From contig NC_090773.1 of the NCBI RefSeq assembly GCF_001761485.1, forward strand, positions 1,984,001-2,048,000: 64,000 nt of DNA. Reading direction: 5' to 3'. The position numbers were made by a program, and so were the translations under genes. The notes below the pieces were generated by a model. It was not told the DNA's origin. It ran no database searches and saw only the letters and a list, made by a program, of their open reading frames with translations. Of the stretch, positions 31,601 to 41,065 are shown one piece after another (position 1 is the stretch's first letter; every line of letters starts with the position of its first letter). This stretch comes from Yarrowia lipolytica (taxonomy: Eukaryota; Ascomycota; Dipodascomycetes; Dipodascales).

Positions 31601-32252
31601 TGACGTCCCCGACCCGCTGGTTGATCTCCGAGGCGTCGGGCTCATCCTCCTCGGTGTCTTCCTCGTCGTCCTCGAACCAGTACGTGTTCTTCTTGATCTG
31701 TGCCCGCTCCTCGGGATCCTGCTCGTACTCGTGGCCCTCCTCACCGTCCAATGAATGCCCAAACTCCCGGATCCGATCCTTGGCTGCAAACGTGACTGAT
31801 CTGCCACTAGACGGCGTGGTGGGACGTCGCAGAAGACCTTTCTTCGGCTTGGGAAAAGAAGAGTCGTCAGCCTTGGCCTTAAACTTGTTGTCAACGTCAA
31901 CCTTCGTGTCCACTCGCTCCTTGACAGCCCTCTTATCAACCCTCTCCTTCTTCACAGGCTTCTCCTTCTTCTCCTTCTTCATAGGCTTCTCCTTCAACCC
32001 GGCCTTCTCCCGCTCCCGCAACTCAGCCCTGCGCTCCTCCTCCCACGTCTTCCTGTTCTCGTGCACCTTTTGCTTCTTGAGCTGCCGCTCCTGTTTTCGC
32101 TGCTCTTTTCGCGAACCTCCGCCCTTGCGTTTGTTGCCGCCACTCTGGGGTCGATCCGAAGACAAGCCGAGATCACGCAGCTCGTCCAGCATCACGCCGG
32201 GAAGATTAATGCCCTTCTTGGCATCCTTGCCGCCTTTCCGAGGGCCTGCCAT
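28620..32252 (-). CDS. SGD1: Sgd1/Nom1 nucleolar MIF4G-MA3 protein
   Basis: The 1210-residue protein is the homologue of yeast Sgd1 (899) and human NOM1, nucleolar factors for 18S rRNA processing that bind an eIF4A-type helicase. The first 230 residues are very basic (Lys/Arg/Glu-rich). The middle, about 250-660, is acidic Ser/Asp/Glu-rich and holds four copies of a TMALL-x-x-KK motif plus KDKKDKK and SGDDSGDD runs. A MIF4G domain follows (about 675-870, starting near RRKIKGSLNKLSESN) and then an MA3 domain (about 970-1055, with RRAVFVAIMGAEDYLNA). The protein is some 300 residues longer than the yeast one because of the acidic middle. The frame stays open upstream to 32468, but the sequence there is Phe-rich translation of an AAAAT tract; MAGPRKGGKD at 32252 is the credible start. 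Confidence 0.9.
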   Translation of the reverse strand: MAGPRKGGKDAKKGINLPGVMLDELRDLGLSSDRPQSGGNKRKGGGSRKEQRKQERQLKKQKVHENRKTWEEERRAELREREKAGLKEKPMKKEKKEKPVKKERVDKRAVKERVDTKVDVDNKFKAKADDSSFPKPKKGLLRRPTTPSSGRSVTFAAKDRIREFGHSLDGEEGHEYEQDPEERAQIKKNTYWFEDDEEDTEEDEPDASEINQRVGDVMEEYMGREGDLDRFMSDLREKQQRDMTGSDEDDDSGDTMSLGGSEDQDEDNSNQTKMSLRRLNSGSGTANGGLTALRKRGPSVNEDIPGATRASKSFSFSEDYGSDNADTDEDEELDDSMSAADTMALLAQKKAGKKTAKQLDDSLSVADTMALLKAKKGKRSIEEVDSEDDSGDNSGDDSGDDSGDDSEDSLEGIPPDDELESDDFDSDIDEEDMVDYHDLSEEEEDDDDEQLDDSMSVSDTMALLKAKKEVKKAKKAVEESDEEVDDTMSVANTMALLKAKKAGKDKKDKKDKKDKKEKSKSKPVYSDLDSALMRKDEEEMNYYAKKLGFKDAKSANFGSDDELDGILDGLDVDFGFDSEEESDHVPELVDDKKQKKKKEKKAAKTVNNDLPWSEDEVDSDDFDTDSEDDSKPKVKENPYVAPVAANADSSQAAAKYVPPSLRKKLALEVDPETKEMVLIRRKIKGSLNKLSESNIGSIINEILRVFDDNPRLLVTTVVTECLLESTASEAVLLETFLLLHAVIATILYRQVGISFGAYFVQSLVEKFFTNYSAGTHKACSNLLAFLTEIYYFQMVSCRLVYDLIRKFLADPNERNTEYLLKIVRFAGSQLRSDDPSALKTIINDLQASLAKTETNARTKFLVESVAALKNNRQSQHGISQGYTETKMRLKKFIGTFSSYTVNEPISVSLEDIENVETRGKWWLVGAAFKNQDQNESQTHRGDDDLDLTTVHDVLDAAEPNWLDLAREQRMNTDIRRAVFVAIMGAEDYLNALERVSKLRLKRVQEREIPRVLIHCCSNESVYNPFYALLAVKLAERHSLKMTFQFTLWDFFRELDGDDDDDSDDDSDREESVKVLEGSDSKELLRKTMNLARMFAQMTAEGTVGLNIFKNVNFLTASENMKIFLEMYFVALFGMLGKRAEEGNGKSRDQKQLVKLLLKLKDNALLLRGIQYFVSEIVVHSDLIVKKRERQRVLWGRDVTTDIVDELTKAT

Positions 32253-32679
32253 AGCTATGTGTATTGTCGTGTAGCGTGGTGTAGATGGCTGAACAAACAA
32301 AAGTTTGGTCCTGAAAAAAAATCCAAACCTTGAAAAATTAAATTTAAGCATACAATAAATAAAATAAAATAAAATAAAATAAAATAAAATAAAAATAAAA
32401 TAAAATAAAAAAATAACAAAAAAGATACAATATCCAAGATAATGGTGGGCGACTTGAATTGAATACATCAGGGTACGAGTGAGTACTATCGTAGAAAACT
32501 ACACTGATTCACAAAAAGATTACAGAGTACGCTTACTTGTTGTACTCGAACTAGTATCTCCCGCTACACTCTACCCCTGAACACATAAATCACATCATGA
32601 ATTACTTCACTTGTCGAGAGTCACTTTAGACCTCCTTGCTAGCCTCCACAGACCTGAGACTTGGACCCTTCAAAGACGT
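32253..32679. other. Intergenic SGD1 promoter / UBP15 3-prime region
   Basis: A 427-bp spacer with an AAAAT microsatellite and no gene. Confidence 0.6.
32355..32411. repeat. (AAAAT)n microsatellite
   Basis: About eleven copies of AAAAT with one or two length changes. It lies about 100 bp upstream of the SGD1 start and probably forms a nucleosome-poor promoter tract. Confidence 0.9.
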
Positions 32680-35600
32680 TCACTTGTTGATGAAAATAGC
32701 CCGTTCACCGTAGCCCTTCTTGTATGGCGTCTTGTCCACATGATCCAAACCCAGCAACAAGTTGTCGCCAACCATGGCATACAACTCGTCCTCATCGCCA
32801 AAGTAGTGGGGCTCGGCGTACGAATCGTCCCTCACAATTGCAAACTTGATCTTGTCAAACACCTGATCGGAGTAACCAGTCACCTGCTTGAGCCGCAACT
32901 TGGTATCGGGCCACAGCTCGCCTTGGGCAGCCGCAAACGAAAAAGGAATGGAATGGGGTCGCATAGGATCCTTCCAGAAATGGAAGCAATGAACCCACTT
33001 GTAGGGACAAGCTGGGATCTCGGGAGTGGGAGCCATGACAACAGTACCATTTTCGTCCACAGTGTCCACCTGCGGGACGTGGCTAGCCACCTGTTCCTCG
33101 TGCTTCACAACAGCCTGCTCCTCGGGAGTCATAACGGCTGCATGGAGCGTGGTGTCGTCGGGAAACCGCTTCAGAGACTCATGCAGACTGAAGTACTGAG
33201 TGTTTCGACCGTTGTTGAAAAACCATAGCTTGAACGCTTCGGGAGGCACATTCTCCAGCCCCTTGGCCTGGGCCTTGAGAGATGTCACAATATCGCCCAC
33301 ATGGCCAGTTTCCGGCAGCAGGAACGAGTATTTTTCGTCCGTGCTGAGCCCGTTACGCAAAAAAACAACCTGCACGTTCCGCTTTGTCTCCAGCTCCACC
33401 AGAGGCATGTCCAGAATGTCGTACGCAAGTAGAGGGTTGTGCGAGGAGACGTAGTTGGTCGATATGATGGCCGAGAGAGAGCCAGAGTTGCTCTTGATGC
33501 TTGCTCGAGGAGAGCCGTCGCTGTTAGTCACATACAGACGGATGTGGGAGCCGGGATGGCCAAGAACATCACCCACAGCAGCCGCAACATCGTCATAGGA
33601 GTCCTTCTTTGACAGCCACAACGACACGCATGAATCCTCATCCTCGGGGTCCTGGCGAGACACAAAGTTGACCCGTAGTCGGCTGTAGAGGAAGTCGTAG
33701 TACTGCTGGGGGTCCTGGCATCGCACTCGACCGGCAGGAGCCACATCGTTTCGTTGGAAGGTGATAATGTCTCCGTTCTGGATCTCGGCCTCGTCAAACG
33801 TCTTGTCCTGTTTGACAATGTCGATCATTCGAGGCTTGATCTCCTCAAAGAGTACGACGGGCGTAGCGGCATCCCAGCCCATGGACTGGGTGATGTAGGG
33901 CACGATGGAGCCCACCGTATCGCTGGAGTCTACCAGCACATGACCCACGCCCACCAGAGTCTGGGTCTCCACATCGAAATGCTTCAGAAAAACAATGCTC
34001 TGCGTAGGCATGGGGGCAGGAGTGTCGCTGGAGATCTGCTCCACGTACACTCGAAGCTCCGGGGTTCGAGTAGATACCCTGTCTCGAATCTGCTCAAGCG
34101 TCTCGTCGGGTGACTGAGAGACGATGATGGCGTCTGGCCGGATGGTTCCGTTCTTTCGCTTCACACAGCCTCTGAGCCGAATCTGCGCAGAGTCATCCAG
34201 TCCCAGTTGTTGGGCGATGGCTGCCTGGAGCTCCGCCAGAGTCCAGGTTTTGAGAGCACGCACAGACACAGGCACTCCGGCGTGGTCAGCATCGTCCAGG
34301 GACGTGCCAGACCAGATCGCAGTGTCGAAACCGTGGTGGCTCTGGAATTGAGACAAGGAAGCAACACTGACGGGCATGTACAGGTGCTGTTCTTCCATCT
34401 CCTGACGTCGCCGCTCCTCCACGGCTGCCTCTTGGCTCAACTCCTGCGGGATATGAGCCGGCACGTCCGAGTCGTGCACCTTGCCAAGCACCTGTTCCAA
34501 ACGGCTCTTTCGGATGTAAACCAGCATGTACGCCGACGTCTGGCGCTTGTACCGCATGTTGCGCTGCTGTCGGGCCGACAGCGGCTTGTTGTGCTGGTTG
34601 TGAAGCCCGTCGCCACCAAAGTTGTCCTCAAACACCTCCTTGTTGGTGGCCCGTGTTACACGGTCGTCGTCAAACTTGAACCAGGGAGAGTCCCGCTCAG
34701 GTTTGAGTAGTCCATAGTAGTGACCCGTGTTGAGATCGCCACTGTGCACGAGCACGGCATGCAGCTCGTATTCCCACGACTCGGACATGTCAGCGGCACG
34801 ATCAAGATAGGGTGCCAGGTTCACCGAGGGGGGGAACTCATATCGCTCGTTGATCTTGGTCATGGAGTCGCGCTCAAAGTCGTACTCATACCGCTTCAGC
34901 TGCAGATGCAGAACTGGGGGGAACGACTGGAACGAGACACCCTTCTGAGCGTCCTGCAGCCCATAGCCCTCAGCCATGTACTGGTTTTCGCCGTCGAGCA
35001 TCTCAACCTCAATGTAGTTGCGCAGCGACGTTTCGAGGCCCTGCATGCCCTTCACGTTGAGCTGAACGTCCCAAAAGTCCTCGGATCGCGACGATTCGTA
35101 ATCCACATCGATGCACCGGATGAACGACTTCATCTGGCCGACAAACAGCTCTGACAGCGCACCGTCCACCTTGGTGCCCTTCATAGATCCCTCCAGCGAG
35201 TCCATCAGCACCCGCTCCAGCTCCTGCACGTCGTGCTGTGTGAATGCGTCTGCAGAATCCCAGCCGAAAGCCCGGGTGAGCTCCAGTGTGGAGACAGGCT
35301 CGTCAGACGTCTGTAGCTGGTAGAACAGCCGCTGGAGAGCATGAGGCACCTTGGCGCTGGCGGCGTCGTTCTCGCCGGTGGGGATACCAAATACCGCTTT
35401 ACGGAAGGCGTTGGTGAAGTAGAGCGACTGCAGCAGGGAGTTGAGATAGCAGGTGGCGCCCTGGTTTCGCAGGCCAACATAGCCGGTGACACGCTTGGAG
35501 TCGTAGCGCAGAAAGTTATGCCACAGAACGCCGGTGGGGTCCTTGAATACCCTGCCCACCACGGTGATGTTCATCACGTTGCGTTCCAGCAGCGCGTGTT

Positions 35601-36189
35601 GGGTGTCGAGGTGGCGGGCGGCGAGTCGTCGAAGGTCGTAGAACCGCGAGAAGCCCCAGTCGCCTCCGTCTTCGGCGTCGAACCGGTGATGCGCCACCAT
35701 GTTCTGGAAAATGTAGGGGGCGTTGGGGTTCCACATGACCAGGCTGAATTGGACACAAACGGCCCAGTCGGGATCCACACGCGCTCCGTCGCTCACGTCG
35801 GGCGCGGCCTCCAGAAACAGCGAGACCTCACCCTGGCTCTTGCCCTGCGGGAACAGCAGCAGCCGGTAGCGCACGCCGTTGTGCACAAACGGGTCTGAGT
35901 GCACCCGTTTGGGCAGCGCGGTCCAGTCTGAGATTTCCCACGTGAAGTCGAACTCGCTGTCGGTCTCGGCCTCGTCGTCGAACATTGTCGAGTGCATCTT
36001 GGACTTGAGCATGTCAATGTCTGTGGCCACCTCGGGCACAGACTCCGTTTCGGTGGTGCTTGTCTTGTCGTGTTCAGTTTCGGCGTGGGTGTCGTGGGCA
36101 GACTCGGCGGGCGAATTGTCCGACGAGTCCAGCGACTTGACTCCGAAATCATCATCCACCATGGTGTACTGTTCGTACAGGTCGGGCAT
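32680..36189 (-). CDS. UBP15: Ubp15/USP7 deubiquitinase
   Basis: The 1169-residue cysteine protease removes ubiquitin from proteins and is the Ubp15 (1230) / human USP7 (1102) homologue. Domain order is an acidic N-tail (1-75), a MATH/TRAF domain (about 80-215, with FTWEISDWTALPKR and the end motif FLRYDSKR), the USP catalytic domain starting at GYVGLRNQGATCYLNSLLQS with Cys247, and the His box with HSGDLNTGHYYGLL (His490) followed by WFKFDDDRV. The C-terminal half holds the ubiquitin-like/ICP0-binding modules typical of USP7. The catalytic residues appear intact. The start is the first ATG (MPDLYEQYTM); a second in-frame Met at 10 exists. An extended GA/TA repeat lies 210-250 bp upstream. 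In yeast Ubp15 acts on cell-cycle and peroxisomal proteins. Confidence 0.95.
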   Translation of the reverse strand: MPDLYEQYTMVDDDFGVKSLDSSDNSPAESAHDTHAETEHDKTSTTETESVPEVATDIDMLKSKMHSTMFDDEAETDSEFDFTWEISDWTALPKRVHSDPFVHNGVRYRLLLFPQGKSQGEVSLFLEAAPDVSDGARVDPDWAVCVQFSLVMWNPNAPYIFQNMVAHHRFDAEDGGDWGFSRFYDLRRLAARHLDTQHALLERNVMNITVVGRVFKDPTGVLWHNFLRYDSKRVTGYVGLRNQGATCYLNSLLQSLYFTNAFRKAVFGIPTGENDAASAKVPHALQRLFYQLQTSDEPVSTLELTRAFGWDSADAFTQHDVQELERVLMDSLEGSMKGTKVDGALSELFVGQMKSFIRCIDVDYESSRSEDFWDVQLNVKGMQGLETSLRNYIEVEMLDGENQYMAEGYGLQDAQKGVSFQSFPPVLHLQLKRYEYDFERDSMTKINERYEFPPSVNLAPYLDRAADMSESWEYELHAVLVHSGDLNTGHYYGLLKPERDSPWFKFDDDRVTRATNKEVFEDNFGGDGLHNQHNKPLSARQQRNMRYKRQTSAYMLVYIRKSRLEQVLGKVHDSDVPAHIPQELSQEAAVEERRRQEMEEQHLYMPVSVASLSQFQSHHGFDTAIWSGTSLDDADHAGVPVSVRALKTWTLAELQAAIAQQLGLDDSAQIRLRGCVKRKNGTIRPDAIIVSQSPDETLEQIRDRVSTRTPELRVYVEQISSDTPAPMPTQSIVFLKHFDVETQTLVGVGHVLVDSSDTVGSIVPYITQSMGWDAATPVVLFEEIKPRMIDIVKQDKTFDEAEIQNGDIITFQRNDVAPAGRVRCQDPQQYYDFLYSRLRVNFVSRQDPEDEDSCVSLWLSKKDSYDDVAAAVGDVLGHPGSHIRLYVTNSDGSPRASIKSNSGSLSAIISTNYVSSHNPLLAYDILDMPLVELETKRNVQVVFLRNGLSTDEKYSFLLPETGHVGDIVTSLKAQAKGLENVPPEAFKLWFFNNGRNTQYFSLHESLKRFPDDTTLHAAVMTPEEQAVVKHEEQVASHVPQVDTVDENGTVVMAPTPEIPACPYKWVHCFHFWKDPMRPHSIPFSFAAAQGELWPDTKLRLKQVTGYSDQVFDKIKFAIVRDDSYAEPHYFGDEDELYAMVGDNLLLGLDHVDKTPYKKGYGERAIFINK

Positions 36190-36397
36190 AGTGGAGAGTG
36201 TAGTTGTGTGTTACTTGTGCTGTAATAGTGTGGTGTGTGTCGCTCTTAGTTGTGCTGCACTGCGTGTATACTGTGACTTGAGTTTGCCGTTGGGAGTGAG
36301 CGATATAGCACTACAACTATCTTGTCTGGCTCTCAGTGTGCAAGCGCAACTACGTAGCTCTCCCAATACACGAACAAGGACAAGGATGAGTGCACGC

Positions 36398-36435
36398 AGA
36401 GAGAGAGAGAGAGAGAGAGATATATATATATATAT
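36398..36435. repeat. (GA)n(TA)n microsatellite
   Basis: About eleven GA units (36398-36420) run straight into about seven TA units (36421-36435). Confidence 0.9.
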
Positions 36436-38112
36436 ACTGCTGAAAATGTTTTTGTGTCACAACTGTGGTCACCACACGGACCTTGTCACCACCACGCATC
36501 TCTATATATACAGCTACTCTCCCTCTAATAACTCTCCCTCCCCACATGGCTCACATATTAAAAAGTTTATGACAAAGTTGCCGTTGACTGATCATGAGAT
36601 GAAAGCGAGAAGGGGGTCTTTGGTACCGTGTCGTCAAAGGGGCATAATGGACCGAAAACCGGTCATAAAAACCTGATTTGGGCTCAATTGGACCTCACAA
36701 TCACATTTATCGACCCATCGACCCTCCCCGACATGTCGACATCTCCCGGAACCCCTATTCAACACGTCCCTCAAACAACAACACTCACACTCACACTCTA
36801 TCGCCATTACACCGTGAGGGCTGTGCTGTCCAAATAGTACACCCACAGTAAAAGAACAAGTTCAGCCACATTTTTGTGATTGTGTGACATTGGTTTCAAA
36901 AACACACCGCCAAACAACTACAGTTTGCGGTCACGTGACCAATTGCCATGGTCCACGTGATCCCGATCCCACGCTCCGCACAATCTACAACCCCCTTCCC
37001 CTTTACCAACGCCACCGATCACCGCCTTTCAGTTGCTCTAACTTAGAAGGCACGTGGTTGCGTCCGCAGGACAACTTTTCCGGTCAGTTACTGGGCTTGT
37101 CCCTCTTCTCTTCCTGTGGGCGCCTCCGACGGGACGCTGTTTAGCAACCAACCAATCCGTCCCAGCAGAGATTGCTCCAGATCTTCACATAATCCACCCG
37201 AGTGACGTCATGCATGGCCTGATTATCTTGCCGAGGTACGGCCTCGTTCAGGCTATACGGAAAAGTTTTCTTTTGACGTTTTTTTGAGTGGATTTCCACG
37301 AGCCATTTAGGTCATGGTTGGATATCAGGTCATGGCCTTGGTACGAGAAGCATCTTGTCGACTGATTAGCTTGGACTCATGTTATCTGCCTCGGTAGCAA
37401 CTCCAGTGCGAACAAGCACACTGTACTGCTGCTCACATGCGGTTTCAAATGCACGGGGAGACGCCCAGTGCCAATGTCGCCACATTTCCAGGTCGTCGAG
37501 TTGACCTTTTCCGCACAATTGAGTCCACATTGTCTACTTGGTCCTGGTACTACACTCGTACCGGTACCTTTTGATCCGATGGTTACTTTTTATGTTCTAT
37601 TTTACATTAGCGTGGAAATAGACCATGCCATCTTTGGCACCCCGGAAAAACTTGATCCAATAGAGTTGTTGGGTGGAGCTAGTGACTGGCGGCAATTGGA
37701 GAGCTTCTAGAAGACGAACCAGGAGCCCGATAGGAACTCCGTTGGCGTGAGTCGGCCCCCCAGTAGCAATTCGAATCACGTGACGTGGAGTTTTCCCTCG
37801 CCCGCGTTCCTGGATTGTCCCGGTGTGACGAGGCCGACTGGATTTGATCACCCAACCCCACACGACGCATAATGTAAATGTATCATCATACAGTACATGC
37901 CCGAGTCTAATGATTGGCTGGTTCACGGGGACCGGGAGCGTCCAGTGGGCCGTATGGCGGTGGTTCAAACACCTCAGATCAGCTCACTATCGGCTGAGAC
38001 AATCCTTAACTGTTGGTCGGTTGCCGTTTTTGCCTGCTCCTAACAGCTCGCACCGACTCTAAAAAACCTATACGACCTGGCCGGCGTAACTTTGAGTGTC
38101 GTCAAACTCTGA

Positions 38113-38122
38113 TATATATATA
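38113..38122 (+). promoter_or_regulatory. TATA box of PFK1
   Basis: TATATATATA lies 82-91 bp upstream of the PFK1 ATG, the right place for a short leader. Inferred from position and sequence. Confidence 0.55.
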
Positions 38123-38203
38123 GAGAGACGTATCCCAACAGTTGATAGTCGACAAACGCAAAACAGACGGACACTGAACCCCCCGCGCTTCAAAACACCG
38201 ACA

Positions 38204-41065
38204 ATGATTGAAGGAATCTCCTTTGCGTCGTTTGTGACACACGAAAAACCCAAGTTTGTGCGCGCCCTGGACTTCTACAAGGCCCTGGGCTTCCTCCCCA
38301 CCAAGGAGTACAAGCACGGAACAGACCACCATGCCACCGACGAAGAAGGCGCGGGCTCGATCCAGGAGGTCTGGCTCACGTCGTCGCGAGCCGGTGTGCC
38401 GTCTGTGACCGTCAAATTGCGACTCTCCCGCCACGGAAACGAACACGTGTCTCTCCCCAACCTCAAACACGACTGGCGGTCGCTGGTGCCCTCGCTGGTG
38501 TACTACGCCCCCGACCTGGACGCGGTGCGAGCCGCAATCACCCCGTTCTTACACGAGGACCACTCCACGCTTCTGGAACGCCCTTCCCACACAAACTTCA
38601 TCGAGCTGTACGCCATTGACCCCATGGGAAACCTCGTGGGCTTTTCCCGACGAGAAAACCCTTACTCGTCAGCGATGCAGAAACCCTTCTCTGCTGACGA
38701 CATTGGCCCGCAGAACTTCTCAAAGCCCAATGAAACCAAAATCAAGGGCAAGAAGCGTATCGGTGTCATGACCTCCGGAGGAGACGCCCCCGGCATGTGT
38801 GCGGCCGTGCGAGCTGTGGTCCGAGCCGGAATTGCCCGCGGCTGCGAGGTCTACGCTGTCCGAGAGGGCTATGAGGGTCTTGTCAAGGGTGGCGACCTCA
38901 TTGAGCCCCTGTCATGGGAAGACGTACGGGGCTGGCTCTCCCTGGGAGGAACCCTTATTGGAACTGCTCGATGCAAGGAGTTCCGAGAACGAGAGGGCCG
39001 ACTGGCAGGAGCCCTCAACATGGTCAAGAACGGCATTGACGCGCTCATTGTCATTGGCGGAGACGGCTCGTTGACCGGAGCCGATCTGTTCCGAGAAGAA
39101 TGGCCGTCTCTAATCGAGGAGCTAGTCACCAATGGCTCCATCACCGCCGAGCAGGCCGAACGACACCGACACCTCGACATTTGCGGTATGGTAGGCTCCA
39201 TCGACAACGACATGGCTACCACCGACGTCACCATTGGTGCTTACTCATCGCTCGACCGAATCTGCGAGCTGGTAGACTTCATCGATGCCACCGCCCAGTC
39301 GCACTCGCGAGCCTTTGTCGTCGAGGTTATGGGTCGGCACTGTGGCTGGCTGGCTCTCATGGCCGGCACTGCTACCGGCGCCGACTACATTTTTATCCCC
39401 GAGGCTGCTCCCGATGCTACTCAGTGGGCCGAGAAGATGACCCGTGTCGTCAAGAGACACCGAAGCCAGGGCAAGCGAAAGACCGTGGTCATTGTCGCCG
39501 AGGGCGCAATCGACTCGGACCTCAACCCCATCACTGCCAAGATGGTCAAGGATGTGCTAGACGGCATTGGACTCGATACTCGAATCTCCACCCTGGGTCA
39601 CGTACAGCGAGGAGGTCCCCCAGTTGCCGCTGATAGAGTTCTGGCTTCACTGCAGGGTGTGGAGGCTATCGACGCCATCCTGTCTCTCACCCCAGAGACG
39701 CCCAGTCCCATGATTGCTCTCAACGAGAACAAAATCACCCGCAAGCCGCTCGTGGAGTCTGTAGCTCTCACCAAGAAGGTTGCCGATGCCATTGGCAACA
39801 AGGACTTTGCCGAGGCCATGCGGCTTCGAAACCCCGAGTTTGTGGAGCAATTGCAGGGTTTCCTGCTCACAAACTCTGCTGACAAGGACCGGCCCCAGGA
39901 GCCTGCCAAGGATCCCCTGCGAGTCGCCATTGTGTGCACTGGCGCTCCTGCTGGCGGAATGAACGCTGCCATCCGATCTGCTGTTCTGTACGGTCTTGCT
40001 CGTGGCCACCAAATGTTTGCCATCCACAATGGATGGTCCGGCCTCGTCAAGAATGGTGACGACGCGGTGCGGGAGCTGACTTGGCTCGAGGTCGAGCCCC
40101 TGTGTCAGAAGGGTGGCTGTGAGATTGGTACTAACCGATCTCTGCCCGAATGTGATCTTGGAATGATTGCATACCACTTTCAGCGACAACGGTTTGACGG
40201 TCTAATCGTCATTGGTGGTTTTGAGGCTTTCCGAGCGCTGAATCAGCTCGACGATGCCCGTCACGCCTACCCTGCTCTTCGAATCCCCATGGTTGGTATT
40301 CCTGCCACCATTTCGAACAACGTGCCTGGAACGGACTATTCTCTTGGAGCCGACACTTGTCTCAACTCTCTGGTTCAGTACTGCGACGTGCTCAAGACGT
40401 CTGCTTCTGCCACTCGTCTGCGTCTGTTTGTGGTCGAGGTGCAGGGTGGAAACTCTGGTTACATCGCCACCGTGGCTGGTTTGATCACCGGCGCCTATGT
40501 GGTGTACACACCCGAGAGCGGTATCAACCTGCGACTTCTTCAGCACGACATTTCCTACCTTAAGGATACTTTTGCTCATCAGGCGGACGTGAACCGAACC
40601 GGAAAGCTGCTTCTGCGAAACGAGCGGTCATCCAACGTGTTCACCACTGATGTCATCACCGGCATCATCAACGAGGAGGCCAAGGGTTCATTTGACGCGC
40701 GAACCGCCATCCCTGGCCATGTGCAGCAGGGAGGACACCCCTCTCCTACCGATCGAGTGCGTGCTCAGCGATTTGCCATCAAGGCCGTGCAGTTTATTGA
40801 AGAGCACCACGGCTCCAAAAACAATGCCGATCACTGTGTGATTCTCGGTGTGCGGGGCTCCAAGTTCAAGTACACCTCTGTGTCGCATCTGTACGCCCAT
40901 GAGACTGAGCACGGGGCTCGACGGCCCAAGCATTCCTACTGGCACGCGATTGGCGACATTGCCAACATGCTGGTGGGTCGAAAGGCGCCTCCTCTGCCCG
41001 AGACTCTCAACGACGAGATTGAGAAGAACATTGCGAAGGAGCAGGGTATTATTGATCCTTGTTAG
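38204..41065 (+). CDS. PFK1: 6-phosphofructokinase
   Basis: The 953-residue enzyme phosphorylates fructose 6-phosphate with ATP in the cytosol, the committed glycolytic step. Residues 1 to about 165 form the glyoxalase-like (VOC fold) N-terminal extension of fungal PFK subunits. Two homologous PFK halves follow. The N half (from about 185) has GVMTSGGDAPGMCAAVRA, GGDGS near 285 and SIDNDMATTD with the catalytic Asp at 334, then MGRHCGW. The C half (from about 571) has VCTGAPAGGMNAA and TISNNVPGTD, where Ser replaces the catalytic Asp, so that half is the allosteric one, as in all eukaryotic enzymes. The frame runs upstream to 38096 but only with GTG; 38204 is the first ATG. The neighbouring lipase gene lies downstream on the same strand. 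Confidence 0.95.
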   Translation: MIEGISFASFVTHEKPKFVRALDFYKALGFLPTKEYKHGTDHHATDEEGAGSIQEVWLTSSRAGVPSVTVKLRLSRHGNEHVSLPNLKHDWRSLVPSLVYYAPDLDAVRAAITPFLHEDHSTLLERPSHTNFIELYAIDPMGNLVGFSRRENPYSSAMQKPFSADDIGPQNFSKPNETKIKGKKRIGVMTSGGDAPGMCAAVRAVVRAGIARGCEVYAVREGYEGLVKGGDLIEPLSWEDVRGWLSLGGTLIGTARCKEFREREGRLAGALNMVKNGIDALIVIGGDGSLTGADLFREEWPSLIEELVTNGSITAEQAERHRHLDICGMVGSIDNDMATTDVTIGAYSSLDRICELVDFIDATAQSHSRAFVVEVMGRHCGWLALMAGTATGADYIFIPEAAPDATQWAEKMTRVVKRHRSQGKRKTVVIVAEGAIDSDLNPITAKMVKDVLDGIGLDTRISTLGHVQRGGPPVAADRVLASLQGVEAIDAILSLTPETPSPMIALNENKITRKPLVESVALTKKVADAIGNKDFAEAMRLRNPEFVEQLQGFLLTNSADKDRPQEPAKDPLRVAIVCTGAPAGGMNAAIRSAVLYGLARGHQMFAIHNGWSGLVKNGDDAVRELTWLEVEPLCQKGGCEIGTNRSLPECDLGMIAYHFQRQRFDGLIVIGGFEAFRALNQLDDARHAYPALRIPMVGIPATISNNVPGTDYSLGADTCLNSLVQYCDVLKTSASATRLRLFVVEVQGGNSGYIATVAGLITGAYVVYTPESGINLRLLQHDISYLKDTFAHQADVNRTGKLLLRNERSSNVFTTDVITGIINEEAKGSFDARTAIPGHVQQGGHPSPTDRVRAQRFAIKAVQFIEEHHGSKNNADHCVILGVRGSKFKYTSVSHLYAHETEHGARRPKHSYWHAIGDIANMLVGRKAPPLPETLNDEIEKNIAKEQGIIDPC

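Larger units (their letters stand above)
36190..38203. other. Divergent promoter region UBP15 / PFK1, 2 kb
   Basis: No gene is supported. It contains a GA/TA microsatellite, four CACGTG sites (36932, 36954, 37051, 37777) and a TATATATATA at 38113. Confidence 0.65.

Noticed and set aside
38096-38203. Longer PFK1 N-terminus
   Set aside because: The upstream frame has only GTG as a start and overlaps the TATA element.
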